DNA of 64,000 nucleotides from Myxococcus stipitatus DSM 14675 (GCF_000331735.1 NC_020126.1:9675501-9739500), one strand, 5' to 3'. Positions 9,095 through 17,729 are shown, counted from the first letter of the stretch. Program-made: numbers and translations. Notes: a model not told the origin generated them from the letters alone.

Positions 9095-10618
9095 ATGCCC
9101 TCCACCCCCGCCAAGAAGCGCCAGCGCCCCCCGCCACCCCCGCCCGCGACGGCCGAGGTGTCCGGCGTACCGCTCCATGCGCTCCTGGAGGGACTGCCGG
9201 ACGCCTTCTTCACGCTCGACGCGCAGTGGCGCTTCACCTACGTCAGCCCGCGCATGGCGGAGCTGCTGGACGGCGCCGCGACCCTGGGCGACGACGTGCG
9301 CCTGGCCGTGTCCTCCCTGCTGGGGTTGGGGGAGCACCTGCGCTTCGAGCAGCCCGCCACCCAGCAGGCCGCCACGCGCTTCGAGCATGACTGGCCGGGG
9401 GGAGACCTGTGCTTCGACGTGCGCGCGCGCGTCATCCACGGGGGCCTGCTGGTGCACTGCCGCGACATCTCCGGCGAGCGCCGCGCCAAGGAGGAGCTGC
9501 GCCGCACCAGCGAGGTGTTCCGCGCCGTCCACGAGGGGACGACGGACGCCATCTACACGAAGGATTTGGAGGGCCGCTACCAGCACATCAACGCCGCGGG
9601 CGCGCGCGCGGTGGGCCGCACGGTGGAGCAGGTGCTGGGGCGCACGGACCCGGAGCTGTTCAGCGCGGAGGTCGCCCGGAACAACGCCGCCAACGACAGG
9701 GAGGTGCTCGCCTTCGGCCGCACCATCACCTACGAGGACACGCAGCCGGGCGAGGACGGGCCCCGCGTGTGGCTGTCCACCAAGGGCGTGCTGCGGGACG
9801 CGGACGGCAAGGTCGTGGGGCTGTTCGGCATCAGCCGCGACATCACCCAGCGCAAGTGGGCGGAGGAGGAGGCGCGCCGGCACTCCGAGTTCCAGGAGCA
9901 GCTCATGGGCATCGTCAGCCATGACATCCGCAGCCCGCTGGGCGCCATCATGAACTGGTCGCGCGTCATGGCGGAGGCGGGCACGGCGGAGGACGCGCGG
10001 CGCACCAGCCAGCGCATCGCCACCGCGGCGGTGCGAATCGAGCGGCTCACCCGGCTGCTCCTGGACTTCACGCGCACGCGGCTGATGGGCGGCGTGGCGA
10101 TTGAACCCCGGCCGGTGGACCTGAAGGACCTGGTGGCGCGCGTGGCCCACGAGTTCCGCGTGGCCTACCCCGAGCGCATCATCGAGGTGGAGCAGAAGGG
10201 CAACACCCAGGGCATGTGGGACCCGGACCGCCTGGGCCAGGTGGCCTCCAACCTGCTGGAGAACGCCCTCAAGTTCGGCCCGCCCGACAGCCCCGTGCGG
10301 CTGGTGACGCATGCGGCGCGCGGCAACAAGGTGGCGCTGGAGGTGTGCAACGGCGGGCGCCCCATCCCCGCGCACCTGGTGCCGCACCTGTTCGAGCCCT
10401 TCCGCAGCGGCCCCCAGACGACGCGCACGCTCAAGATGAGCTACGGCCTGGGCCTCTACATCGTCCGGGAAATCGTCCAGGCGCACGGCGGCGCCATCGA
10501 AGTCACCTCCACCGAGGAGGACGGCACGCGCTTCACCGTGACGCTGCCCCGCCGCTCGCTGCCGGCGCGTCCGCCCGGTCAGCCCTCGCCCCGCGTGCCG
10601 CGCTCGGAGCCCAGGTAG
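9095..10618 (+). CDS. PAS-PAS sensor histidine kinase
   Basis: 507 aa from the ATG at 9095; the same frame is open further upstream but reads as low-complexity sequence there. A basic, Pro-rich N-terminus (PAKKRQRPPPPPP) is followed by PAS-like domain 1 (~30-130), PAS domain 2 with PAC (~140-255, ending GLFGISRDITQRK), HisKA with H276 (SHDIRSPLGAI) and an HATPase (NLLENALKFG; GLGLYIVREIVQAHGG). Cytoplasmic. Its last 40 nt overlap, tail to tail, the end of the response regulator gene on the opposite strand, an arrangement that may make the two transcripts interfere. They could be a cognate pair despite opposite orientation. Confidence 0.88.
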   Translation: MPSTPAKKRQRPPPPPPATAEVSGVPLHALLEGLPDAFFTLDAQWRFTYVSPRMAELLDGAATLGDDVRLAVSSLLGLGEHLRFEQPATQQAATRFEHDWPGGDLCFDVRARVIHGGLLVHCRDISGERRAKEELRRTSEVFRAVHEGTTDAIYTKDLEGRYQHINAAGARAVGRTVEQVLGRTDPELFSAEVARNNAANDREVLAFGRTITYEDTQPGEDGPRVWLSTKGVLRDADGKVVGLFGISRDITQRKWAEEEARRHSEFQEQLMGIVSHDIRSPLGAIMNWSRVMAEAGTAEDARRTSQRIATAAVRIERLTRLLLDFTRTRLMGGVAIEPRPVDLKDLVARVAHEFRVAYPERIIEVEQKGNTQGMWDPDRLGQVASNLLENALKFGPPDSPVRLVTHAARGNKVALEVCNGGRPIPAHLVPHLFEPFRSGPQTTRTLKMSYGLGLYIVREIVQAHGGAIEVTSTEEDGTRFTVTLPRRSLPARPPGQPSPRVPRSEPR

Positions 10619-10974
10619 CGGTAGAGCAGCGCCGCCAGCTCCGCGCCCGCGAAGGGCTTCGTCAGGAAGTCCGAGCAGCCACTCTCGAAGCCCGCCTGCA
10701 CGCACGACGCCTCCATGCGCGTGGTGCACAGGATGATGGGCGTGTGGCGGGTGCGCTCGCGCTCTCGCAGCGCGCGGCACGTCTGGAGTCCGTCCAGGTT
10801 CGGCATGTGCACGTCCAGCACCACCAGGTCCGGGGACTCCGACTCCGCGCGCGCCAGCGCCTCCAGGCCGTCGCGCGCGATGAGCGTCTCGTAGCCGTGC
10901 TCCACCATCATCATCTGGTGGAGCATCAAGACGGTGTGCGAGTCGTCGACGAGGAGCACCTTCTTGCGCCGCAT
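10579..10974 (-). CDS. Single-domain response regulator
   Basis: 131 aa consisting of one CheY-like receiver: acidic pair D10/D11, phospho-acceptor D54 (VLDVHMPNLDG), Thr in LCTTR and K106 (FLTKPF). No output domain, so it works by protein contact or phosphorelay. It lies 23 nt downstream of the PilZ-domain gene on the same strand, so the two are probably co-transcribed from the leader at 12127-12234. Its 3' end overlaps the convergent kinase gene by 40 nt. The ATG at 10974 is the first before the MRRKKVLLVDD start typical of receivers. Confidence 0.88.
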   Translation of the reverse strand: MRRKKVLLVDDSHTVLMLHQMMMVEHGYETLIARDGLEALARAESESPDLVVLDVHMPNLDGLQTCRALRERERTRHTPIILCTTRMEASCVQAGFESGCSDFLTKPFAGAELAALLYRYLGSERGTRGEG

Positions 10975-10997
10975 GGGCACCGCCTTCCTTGCGCGCG

Positions 10998-12116
10998 TCA
11001 GGGCCCCGCGGGGGCGTAGCAGAGCTGGCGCAGATGCATCAGCCGAGGAGGACCCATGCCCAGGAACCGCACGCCCATGCCCAACGGACAGCTCAGCCCC
11101 TCGCGCGAGGCCCAGGGGTTGGCCCACGCCACCACCCCGGGCGACTCCAGGTGCTCCCCCGTCGTGGGCAGGTGGATGCGCAACGTCACCGCTGCCCCCG
11201 GCCGCGCGGGCACCAGCGTGCGCACGAACAGCCCGCCCGGGCTCAGCGCGAAGGACACGCCCGACGTCCACGAGAGCCCTCGGGGGCCGACCTCGCCGAA
11301 CTCCACCGGGCACGAGAAGGGCACCCGCTCCTCCACGCGCAGCGACGTGCCCTCGCGCCCCAGCATCGCGTGGATGCGCGGCAGCAGCGTCGCCGCCCGA
11401 GCCCCCTCCGCCGCCGTCACCGCCAGCGAGGGCACCCCCTCCAGCAGCACCCGCGCCCCCGGGCTCGCGCGCGCCCAGACGCCGCCCCAGCTCCCATCCC
11501 CCGCGACGATGAGCAGGTGCGGCGCGGAGCCATGCTCCTCCACGCGCGCGGCGGCGCCCTCCACGGTGGCGCTGTAGAGCAGGTGGTGGCCACACGCCTC
11601 CAGCAGCGAGCCCAGCCCCGTCCACGTCCTGGCGCCCGCCGCGCCCGCGAGCAGGACGACGCGGGGGCTGTAGCGCTCGCTGGGCGGGAGCAGTGACTGC
11701 GTGCCCATCAGCGCGGAGAGCCGCGAGCGCACCGCCGCCTCCGTCACGGGCATCAGCAGGCAGTCCTCCACGCCCTCCGCGTCCGCGGCCTCCAGCACCT
11801 CCGCGGGCGTGTGCGGCTCGGCGACCAGCGCCATCGTCGCTCCGGCCGCGCCCACGCGGGCCTTCAGCCCACCGAGCCCTCCCGGACCGCGCTCGTGCAC
11901 CTGACGCCAGTGCACCAACACCAGCCGGGGGCGAGCACGCGACAACTCCAGGCCCACGGCTCCCGGCACCACGGCTTGCACGGACTCGAAGCCCAGCGAC
12001 TTCGCCACGCGCGACACCACCAGCCACGCGTCCCCGGCCACTCCAACCCACAGCACGCGGGGCGCGGACAGCGCCTCACCCACGGCTGGACGGACAGGGC
12101 CTGGGGCCATCCTCAT
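10998..12116 (-). CDS. PilZ-domain protein with degenerate receiver-like N-terminal regions
   Basis: 372 aa. Residues ~15-125 and ~145-235 each resemble Rossmann-like receiver folds (VLWVGVAGDAWLVVSRV; RPRLVLVHW; RVVLLAGA) but lack the full Asp/Lys set of active receivers. Residues ~255-365 are a PilZ domain of the type common in myxobacteria (GVSFALSPGGLFVRT; GVVAWAN; GMGVRFLGM). The RxxxR part of the c-di-GMP site is present (RVEER), but the following D/NxSxxG motif reads ALSPGG, so the usual Asp/Asn is replaced by Ala and c-di-GMP binding is doubtful. A GGAGG ribosome site sits 6 nt before ATG 12116 and directly abuts a long inverted repeat. Likely operon with the response regulator downstream. 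Confidence 0.8.
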   Translation of the reverse strand: MRMAPGPVRPAVGEALSAPRVLWVGVAGDAWLVVSRVAKSLGFESVQAVVPGAVGLELSRARPRLVLVHWRQVHERGPGGLGGLKARVGAAGATMALVAEPHTPAEVLEAADAEGVEDCLLMPVTEAAVRSRLSALMGTQSLLPPSERYSPRVVLLAGAAGARTWTGLGSLLEACGHHLLYSATVEGAAARVEEHGSAPHLLIVAGDGSWGGVWARASPGARVLLEGVPSLAVTAAEGARAATLLPRIHAMLGREGTSLRVEERVPFSCPVEFGEVGPRGLSWTSGVSFALSPGGLFVRTLVPARPGAAVTLRIHLPTTGEHLESPGVVAWANPWASREGLSCPLGMGVRFLGMGPPRLMHLRQLCYAPAGP

Positions 12117-12126
12117 GCGGTGCCTC

Positions 12127-12234
12127 CGTGTATTCCCCCCGGCCCGCCCATCTCGCGCTCATCGAGATATGGGAATCAGCCGCTCGCCGAATACTCCCCC
12201 TGGCAAGATTCCAGGGAGAGTTGGGGAATACACG
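12127..12234 (-). promoter_or_regulatory. Folded 5' leader / inverted-repeat element upstream of the PilZ gene
   Basis: A perfect 12-bp inverted repeat (CGTGTATTCCCC at 12127-12138, GGGGAATACACG at 12223-12234) encloses two further hairpins: 12150-12168 (6-bp stem ATCTCG/CGAGAT, 7-nt loop) and 12194-12220 (10-bp stem with one mismatch, 7-nt loop). As minus-strand RNA this makes a three-way junction whose closing stem runs straight into the GGAGG ribosome site of the PilZ gene. This arrangement is what a translation-controlling leader RNA or a cruciform operator would look like. It does not match the GEMM c-di-GMP riboswitch core or any other riboswitch I know. It could also serve as the 3' end structure of the desaturase transcript, which ends 38 nt upstream. 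Confidence 0.5.
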
Positions 12235-12271
12235 ACAGAGGCAACACACCGCTCCCGCGTGTGCGGGTGCG

Positions 12272-13237
12272 TCAGACGCGAGCGATGTTGACGCCCGAGT
12301 CCACGGCCTGCAGGTCGTCCCCGAAGGACACGTCCACGGGGGCGCCGGAGGGCGGGTCATACGGCGCACGCCCGACCTGCTTGGTTCCGAAGCGGGGCAT
12401 CAGCGGCGCCATGACATAGGAGCGGAAGCACCAGCCGAAGAAGCTCACCGGCTTCAGGTCGGGGTGGATGGACGCCGCGATCTTGGCGTGGGCCTCCGGC
12501 AGCAGGCTCCAGTGCAGGCCCGGCGTCTCGTGGTGGACCGCGTGCAGGCCGTTGTTGAAGAGGAAGAAGTTGATGAGGCGACCGGTGAAGCTGCGGCTGT
12601 GGTCATGCTCGCTCCAGGGGTCCGAGTGGACGTGCTGGATGTAGTTGAAGAACATGATGGTCCACAGCGAGAAGAAGGCCGGAATCAGGAACGCGAAGGC
12701 CCAGACGCGCAGGCCGCCCGCGATGCCGAACATGAAGATGGCCAGCGCGACGAGCGCCGCGTGCGTGCCGCCCCACACGATGTACTGGAGGACAATCTGG
12801 CGGAACAGCGCCGGGTTGCGCGCGCGCGCCTTCTCGATGAACGCCTTCGTCGGCTCCTGCTGCCAGTAGGTCGAGATGAAGGGGAAGAAGAAGGCGACCA
12901 GGAAGTTGTGCTTCTTGGAGTAGCGCCAGGTGATGGTGGCGTCGCCCGCCTTGTTGACGAACTTGTGGTGGTTCAGGTTGTGCGTCGGAATCCACACGAA
13001 GGTGGGGTAGCCGTAGAAGAGCGACAGCCACATGCCCATCGCCTCATTCATCTTCCGGTTGCGGAAGGTGGGGCAGTGATTGTGGTTGTGCGCGATGACC
13101 CCCGCGGACAGCGCCAGGTAGCACGCGAGGGGACACAGGTACGGGATGAGCTGGGGGGCGGCGTACATCGAAAGGGCCACCACCGGCATCGCCAGGCACC
13201 AGAGAAGGGTACGGACGTCGGCGCGGTAACGGAGCAT
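12272..13237 (-). CDS. Membrane fatty acid desaturase
   Basis: 321 aa integral membrane di-iron desaturase. All three histidine clusters are visible: HNHNH (50-54), HNLNHH (86-91) and HAVHH (~235). Hydrophobic segments lie at ~10-48, ~65-80, ~150-200. The family inserts double bonds into acyl chains, using O2 and an electron donor, usually to adjust membrane fluidity or to make unsaturated lipids; regioselectivity cannot be read from sequence. The start ATG at 13237 gives the first helix directly. The gene is divergent from the RCC1 lipoprotein gene (273 nt apart), and no ferredoxin or reductase gene is adjacent. Confidence 0.9.
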   Translation of the reverse strand: MLRYRADVRTLLWCLAMPVVALSMYAAPQLIPYLCPLACYLALSAGVIAHNHNHCPTFRNRKMNEAMGMWLSLFYGYPTFVWIPTHNLNHHKFVNKAGDATITWRYSKKHNFLVAFFFPFISTYWQQEPTKAFIEKARARNPALFRQIVLQYIVWGGTHAALVALAIFMFGIAGGLRVWAFAFLIPAFFSLWTIMFFNYIQHVHSDPWSEHDHSRSFTGRLINFFLFNNGLHAVHHETPGLHWSLLPEAHAKIAASIHPDLKPVSFFGWCFRSYVMAPLMPRFGTKQVGRAPYDPPSGAPVDVSFGDDLQAVDSGVNIARV

Positions 13238-13510
13238 GGCCGGCAGTGTGCCTTACGCCTCAATCCGGAACCAAAACTATCGCTCTGGCGTAGGGGCGCG
13301 TGCCTGCCTGCTCGCGATGTAGGAGGGCATGCGACGCCCTTCCCCTCGGATTCGCAGAGTCCGCAAGGACGCGCCGGGCCGCCTCCCGATTGAAACACGG
13401 ACGGAATCGTCGAAATGAGCGGTCCGTCGCTTGCGCGCCTTTGGCGCCCGACGGTAATACGCCCGCCACATTCTGACTCTGCAAATCAATCTCAAGACCA
13501 AGGAAAATCC

Positions 13511-15271
13511 ATGAAGTCCCGTGTCTATGCCGTGGCGCTCGTGAGTCCGTGGCTCGCCGCGTGTGGGTCCGACGTGGAGGGCAGCCCGGGAACCCCCGTC
13601 GTGCCCTTCGTGCAGGTGGCGTCGCCCGTGTCCGGCGCGAGCGTGGACGAGCCCGTGGTGCGGCTGTCCGGCCAGGTGACGGCGCCGGGCACGCTCGCGA
13701 AGCTGACGGTGCGGGTGAATGGAGGCCAGCCGCGCCCGGTGGAGGTGGCGGCCAGCGTCTATAACGTGAGCACCTTCGCGGTGGAGCTCACGCTCGCCGA
13801 GGGTGACAACGAGGTGACGTTCGACGCCGAGGACCAGGGCGGCGGCACGAGCGTCCAGTCGGTGCGGCTCACCTTCACGCCGGAGACGCAGGCGCCCCGC
13901 ATCCAGGTGCTGTCGCCCACCGCGGGGCTCGCCGTCAGCGCGCGCCGGGTTCGCGTGGAGCTGACCGCTTCGGACAACAAGGGCGTCACGGGGCTCACCT
14001 ACTCGCTCAACGGCGGCGCGGAGGAGACGCTGAGCCTGCCCGCTTCCGCCGAGGACATCCTCTCCTTCGACGTGACGCCTCGCGCGGGGGCGAACGAGCT
14101 GGTGGTGCGCGCGCGCGATGCGCGAGGCAACGTGGGCACGTCCACCGTGGGCTTCCACCTGGGCGGCCTGTCCACCGCGGGCGGCCTGCACAGCGGCGCG
14201 CTGCGCGATGGCCGCGTCTATGCCTGGGGGCGCAACACGCGAGGACAGCTGGGCCTGGGCGCGGGCTCCGCGGCCTATTCCAACGTGCCCCAGCTGGTGC
14301 CGGGCCTCGAGGGCGTGGTCTCCATCGCCTTCAACCAGAGCTTCTCCATGGCGCTCGACGCGAGCGGCGCCGTGTGGACGTGGGGTGAGAACAGCGAGGG
14401 GCAGCTGGGCCACGGCACGCCTCCGGAGCCCGGCCAGCCGCAGACGCCGGGCGCCTCCCTGAGCGACTCGCCGGCGCGTGTGCCCGGCCTGACGGGCGCG
14501 GTGGCCATCGCCGCCGGCTACAGCCACGGCCTGGTGCTGATGGAGGACGGCACGGTGCGCGCCTTCGGCGCCAACGACGAGGGACAGCTGGGAGATGGCA
14601 CCACCACTTCGCGCAACTACGCCCTGCCGGTGCCGGGCGTGACGGACGCGGTGAAGGTGGTGGCGGGCTCGGCGCACTCGGCGGTCCTGAAGCGCGACGG
14701 CACCGTCTGGGTGTGGGGCCGCAACACCTACGGCAACCTGGGCACGGGCACCGCGGGCAAGCCGGGGCGCCCCTCCGCCGACGTGGTGCCGGGCCTGGCG
14801 AACGTGGTCGACATCGCCAACGGGCGCGACCACTTCTTCGCGGTGCACGCGGACGGCACCGTGTCCACCTGGGGCCTGGGCGCCAGCGGACAACTCGGCA
14901 ACGGGCTCAAGGGCGTGGGCGTGCAGAGCGCCACCCCCGTGAAGGCCCATGGCGTGACGGACGCTCGCGCCGTCTTCGCCAACGGCAACTATGGCTTCGC
15001 CCGGCGCGCGGACGGCTCGCTCCTGGCGTGGGGTCAGAATGGAAACGGCCAGCTGGGCGTGAGCGACAAGGCGGACCGCGTCGAGCCCACCCCCTCCTCC
15101 ACCCAGGTGAGCCCCCTGTCCTCCATGGGCATGGGCGCCACCCACGTCGTCGCCGTGCGCGGGGATGGCTCCGTCTACGCGTGGGGCTGGAACCTGGAGG
15201 GCTCGCTGGGCCCCAGCGGCATCATCGACCGCTGGTCCTATACCGACCCCATCCCGGTGAGCCTGCCTTGA
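13511..15271 (+). CDS. RCC1-repeat lipoprotein
   Basis: 586 aa. The signal peptide ends in a lipobox (WLAAC, Cys18). Residues ~30-215 look like two Ig-like beta domains (VQVASPVSGASV; IQVLSPTAGLAV starts). From ~220 to the end come seven RCC1 repeats recognisable by lines such as GRVYAWGRNTRGQLG, GAVWTWGENSEGQLG and GTVSTWGLGASGQLG, which should close a seven-bladed propeller. Probably an outer-membrane or surface binding protein; ligand unknown. AAGGA 7 nt before ATG 13511 supports the start. Its stop overlaps the TTG start of the following di-haem protein by 4 nt (TTGA), so translation is coupled and the two likely work together. Confidence 0.85.
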   Translation: MKSRVYAVALVSPWLAACGSDVEGSPGTPVVPFVQVASPVSGASVDEPVVRLSGQVTAPGTLAKLTVRVNGGQPRPVEVAASVYNVSTFAVELTLAEGDNEVTFDAEDQGGGTSVQSVRLTFTPETQAPRIQVLSPTAGLAVSARRVRVELTASDNKGVTGLTYSLNGGAEETLSLPASAEDILSFDVTPRAGANELVVRARDARGNVGTSTVGFHLGGLSTAGGLHSGALRDGRVYAWGRNTRGQLGLGAGSAAYSNVPQLVPGLEGVVSIAFNQSFSMALDASGAVWTWGENSEGQLGHGTPPEPGQPQTPGASLSDSPARVPGLTGAVAIAAGYSHGLVLMEDGTVRAFGANDEGQLGDGTTTSRNYALPVPGVTDAVKVVAGSAHSAVLKRDGTVWVWGRNTYGNLGTGTAGKPGRPSADVVPGLANVVDIANGRDHFFAVHADGTVSTWGLGASGQLGNGLKGVGVQSATPVKAHGVTDARAVFANGNYGFARRADGSLLAWGQNGNGQLGVSDKADRVEPTPSSTQVSPLSSMGMGATHVVAVRGDGSVYAWGWNLEGSLGPSGIIDRWSYTDPIPVSLP

Positions 15272-16716
15272 AGCACCCCGTCGCACTGGGCCTCGTGCTG
15301 ACGCTCCTGGGTGCCGCCGCGTGTGGCGACACCCCGGAGCCTCCGTCCAGGCCCCTGCCGCCGGACCCGGAGCCCCCCGTCGTGACTCCGCCGCGCTTCG
15401 ACGTGGTGGAGCGCGGCGAGGACCAGCCCGGAGGCGACACCAGCATCGCGAGGAGCGGCCCCACCGCGTTCACGCAAGCCGCGGCCAACCTCTCGCTGGC
15501 CCGGCGCGCCGAGTTCTTCGTGGGCGAGTCCGTCTTCGAGGCGGACTGGGTGCCCGCGCCCGGCGCGCAGCCGGAGCGCGATGGGCTGGGCCCCGTCTTC
15601 CACTCCGTCTCCTGTCTCGCCTGCCACCTGGGCAACGGCCGGGGACGGCCTCCCGAGGAGAACGAGGTGGCGGACACGCTGCTGGTGCGCCTGTCGGTGC
15701 CAGGAGCGGGTCCCCACGGTGAGCCCGTGCCCGAGCCCACCTACGGCGACCAGCTCCAGCCTCGCGGCGTGCGGCAGGTCCCCGCGGAGGGCCAGGTGCG
15801 CATGACGTGGAAGGACCTCCACGGCACCTTCGCGGACGGCGAGCCCTACACGCTGCGCGAGCCCCAGCTCGAGCTGACGAACCTGGCCCACGGCCCCATG
15901 GCCCCGGACACCCGCACCTCCGCGCGCGTGGCCCAGCCCATGGTGGGCCTGGGCCTGCTGGCCGCCATCCCCAACGAGACGCTCGTCGAGTGGTCGGACC
16001 CGGATGACACCAACGAGGACGGAGTCTCGGGCCGGGTCAACCGCGTGTGGAACCAGCGCCTGGGGCACGTCACCCTGGGGCGCTTCGGCTGGAAGGCGAA
16101 CCAGCCGGACCTCGAGCACCAGAACGCGGCGGCGTTCCTGGGAGACCTGGGGCTCACCACGTCCCTGTTCCCCCAGGAGAACTGCACCGGGGCCCAGGCC
16201 GCGTGCCAGAGCGCTCCCAACGGAGGGCCCCCGGAGGTGAGCGAGCGGCAGCGGCTGGCGCTCGACTTCTACTCCCACACCATCGCCGTCCCCACGCGCG
16301 ACGGCGTGGACGCGCCCCAGGTCCTCCAAGGCAAGGGCATCTTCCACCGCGTGGGCTGCGCGAAGTGCCACCGCCCCTCCGTCACCACCGGCACCCTGGA
16401 GGGCTACCCGGAGCTGTCAGGACAGCTCATCTGGCCGTACACGGACCTGCTGCTGCATGACCTGGGGGAAGGCCTCGCCGACGGACGCGAGGACTTCCTC
16501 GCCACCGGACGCGAGTGGCGCACCGCCCCGCTCTGGGGACTGGGCCGCACCCAGGCGGTGAGCGGACACACGCGCCTGCTGCACGACGGCCGCGCCCGCA
16601 CGCCCCTGGAGGCCATCCTCTGGCACGACGGCGAGGCCCGGCCCGCGAAGGAGGCCGTGCGCGCGCTGCCCAAGGCGGAGCGGGAAGCGCTCCTCGCCTT
16701 CCTCGGCTCACTCTGA
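15268..16716 (+). CDS. DUF1111-type di-haem c protein (putative thiol oxidoreductase/peroxidase), lipoprotein
   Basis: 482 aa from the TTG at 15268, chosen because it overlaps the upstream stop (TTGA) and gives an immediate lipoprotein signal (GAAAC, Cys19). Two haem c sites are seen: CLACH at 116-120 and CAKCH at 364-368. The layout and phrases such as DGLGPVFHSVSCLACH and FHRVGCAKCHRPS match the DUF1111 family of di-haem proteins related to MauG and cytochrome c peroxidases. It should act in the periplasm or outer membrane in electron transfer or peroxide reduction. Coupling to an RCC1 propeller is unusual. A strong hairpin follows 75 nt after the stop. Confidence 0.85.
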   Translation: MKHPVALGLVLTLLGAAACGDTPEPPSRPLPPDPEPPVVTPPRFDVVERGEDQPGGDTSIARSGPTAFTQAAANLSLARRAEFFVGESVFEADWVPAPGAQPERDGLGPVFHSVSCLACHLGNGRGRPPEENEVADTLLVRLSVPGAGPHGEPVPEPTYGDQLQPRGVRQVPAEGQVRMTWKDLHGTFADGEPYTLREPQLELTNLAHGPMAPDTRTSARVAQPMVGLGLLAAIPNETLVEWSDPDDTNEDGVSGRVNRVWNQRLGHVTLGRFGWKANQPDLEHQNAAAFLGDLGLTTSLFPQENCTGAQAACQSAPNGGPPEVSERQRLALDFYSHTIAVPTRDGVDAPQVLQGKGIFHRVGCAKCHRPSVTTGTLEGYPELSGQLIWPYTDLLLHDLGEGLADGREDFLATGREWRTAPLWGLGRTQAVSGHTRLLHDGRARTPLEAILWHDGEARPAKEAVRALPKAEREALLAFLGSL

Positions 16717-16790
16717 GCCGGGCGCACCCTCGACTGAAACCCCGGGGCAGTAGACTCCGGGACTCTTCTGCAATCCAGCTACAATGAAAT

Positions 16791-16824
16791 CCGGCCCGGG
16801 GAGACCTTCCGCTCCCCGGGCTGG
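16791..16824 (+). terminator. Strong hairpin after the di-haem gene
   Basis: GCCCGGGGAG (16794-16803) pairs perfectly with CTCCCCGGGC (16812-16821) around an 8-nt loop, and the stem extends to 13 bp with one G-T pair. It lies 75 nt beyond the stop of the di-haem gene. The trailing T run is short (CATTTCG), so it is a probable but not textbook intrinsic terminator. Confidence 0.55.
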
Positions 16825-17090
16825 GGCATTTCGCCCCACGGCCCGGCGAAACAGGCCTGCTTCCGGCACCGTGTCGCCCGTGACTCCTGGATTGCACCTG
16901 CACCCAGGACACCTCCGTCTCCCGGAAGTCCCGTGCGGGCTACTGTCGTCTCGCCGACATCTCCACACGTCCCGCCCGTCGCCCCGTGGCCTCCCGTCCC
17001 TCGAAGAGGTCCCTCGCCGTCTCCCGGTGGACAACCGAGAGAAACAGGGAAGCGGGAACAAGGGTTCCGCACAAGGATTGCACCAGTATC

Positions 17091-17107
17091 CTGGACTCCT
17101 GGTTGCT
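17091..17107 (+). promoter_or_regulatory. Candidate sigma-54 promoter (-24/-12) upstream of the Fur-family gene
   Basis: CTGG at 17091 and TTGCT at 17103 place the invariant GG and GC with the exact 10-nt spacing of sigma-54 promoters; the central CAC of the -24 box is not conserved. It sits ~100 nt before the Fur-family gene in a ~500-nt non-coding region (16717-17213) where no gene is seen. The words GGATTGCACC occur twice there (near 16883 and 17075), a possible activator-binding direct repeat. Confidence 0.3.
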
Positions 17108-17213
17108 GTTCCCAACATCAGGGAGTCTGAGGGGACCCGGCGGACAGGCCGTTGGAGTCCCCGCCATCGGACGTTGCGGCACGGGCGAGGTGAAAGTGTC
17201 TCGAGAATCGGTT

Positions 17214-17678
17214 ATGCGAAAAGGCATCATGGGAGCCAAACGAATTGCCGTGCAGCCGAAGCTCGCTGATTTCCAGGAGAGGATCCGCGCGTCGGGTCTT
17301 CGCAGCACCGCGCCCCGCGTGGCGGTGCTCCGCGAGCTGGAGTCCGCCACCGCGCCGATGAGCCACGCCGACCTGGTGGATGCGCTGGGTGACGAGGGCT
17401 ACGACCGGGTGACCATCTACCGCAACCTGACGGACCTCACCGAGGCCGGCCTGGTGGTGCGCGCGGACCTGGGCGACCACGTGTGGCGCTTCGAGCTGCG
17501 CCGCTCGGGTGACGAGCACAGCGGCAACCACCCGCACTTCACCTGCACGGACTGCGGCACGGTGGCCTGTCTGCCGGAGGAGTCCATCCGCATCGCGGGC
17601 TCCAAGGGCGTGCCCCGCGCCGTGGCGCAGAAGAGCGTGGACGTGCAGCTGCGCGGTCTCTGCGACCGCTGCGCGTAA
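17214..17678 (+). CDS. Fur-family metal-dependent transcription regulator
   Basis: 154 aa. The N-terminal winged helix (~20-95) reads LRSTAPRVAVLRELE..MSHADLVDAL..YDRVTIYRNLTDLTEAGLV, the classic Fur DNA-binding pattern. The C-terminal half has HPHFTCTDCG and ends LCDRCA, giving two CxxC pairs for a structural Zn2+, plus His/Asp residues (HSGNHPH) for the regulatory metal. Whether it responds to Fe, Zn, Mn or peroxide (Fur, Zur, Mur, PerR) is not clear. In-frame alternatives are GTG 17190 and ATG 17229; 17214 is chosen as the first ATG. The gene is alone, with a hairpin 50 nt after its stop. Confidence 0.88.
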   Translation: MRKGIMGAKRIAVQPKLADFQERIRASGLRSTAPRVAVLRELESATAPMSHADLVDALGDEGYDRVTIYRNLTDLTEAGLVVRADLGDHVWRFELRRSGDEHSGNHPHFTCTDCGTVACLPEESIRIAGSKGVPRAVAQKSVDVQLRGLCDRCA

Positions 17679-17729
17679 CCCCCTCAGGGCCTCGCACACG
17701 GCCCCGCGGACACGGGCGGGTGAGACGCC

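Noticed and set aside
12127..12234. GEMM-type c-di-GMP riboswitch before the PilZ gene
   Set aside because: None of the GEMM core motifs is present; the fold is different.
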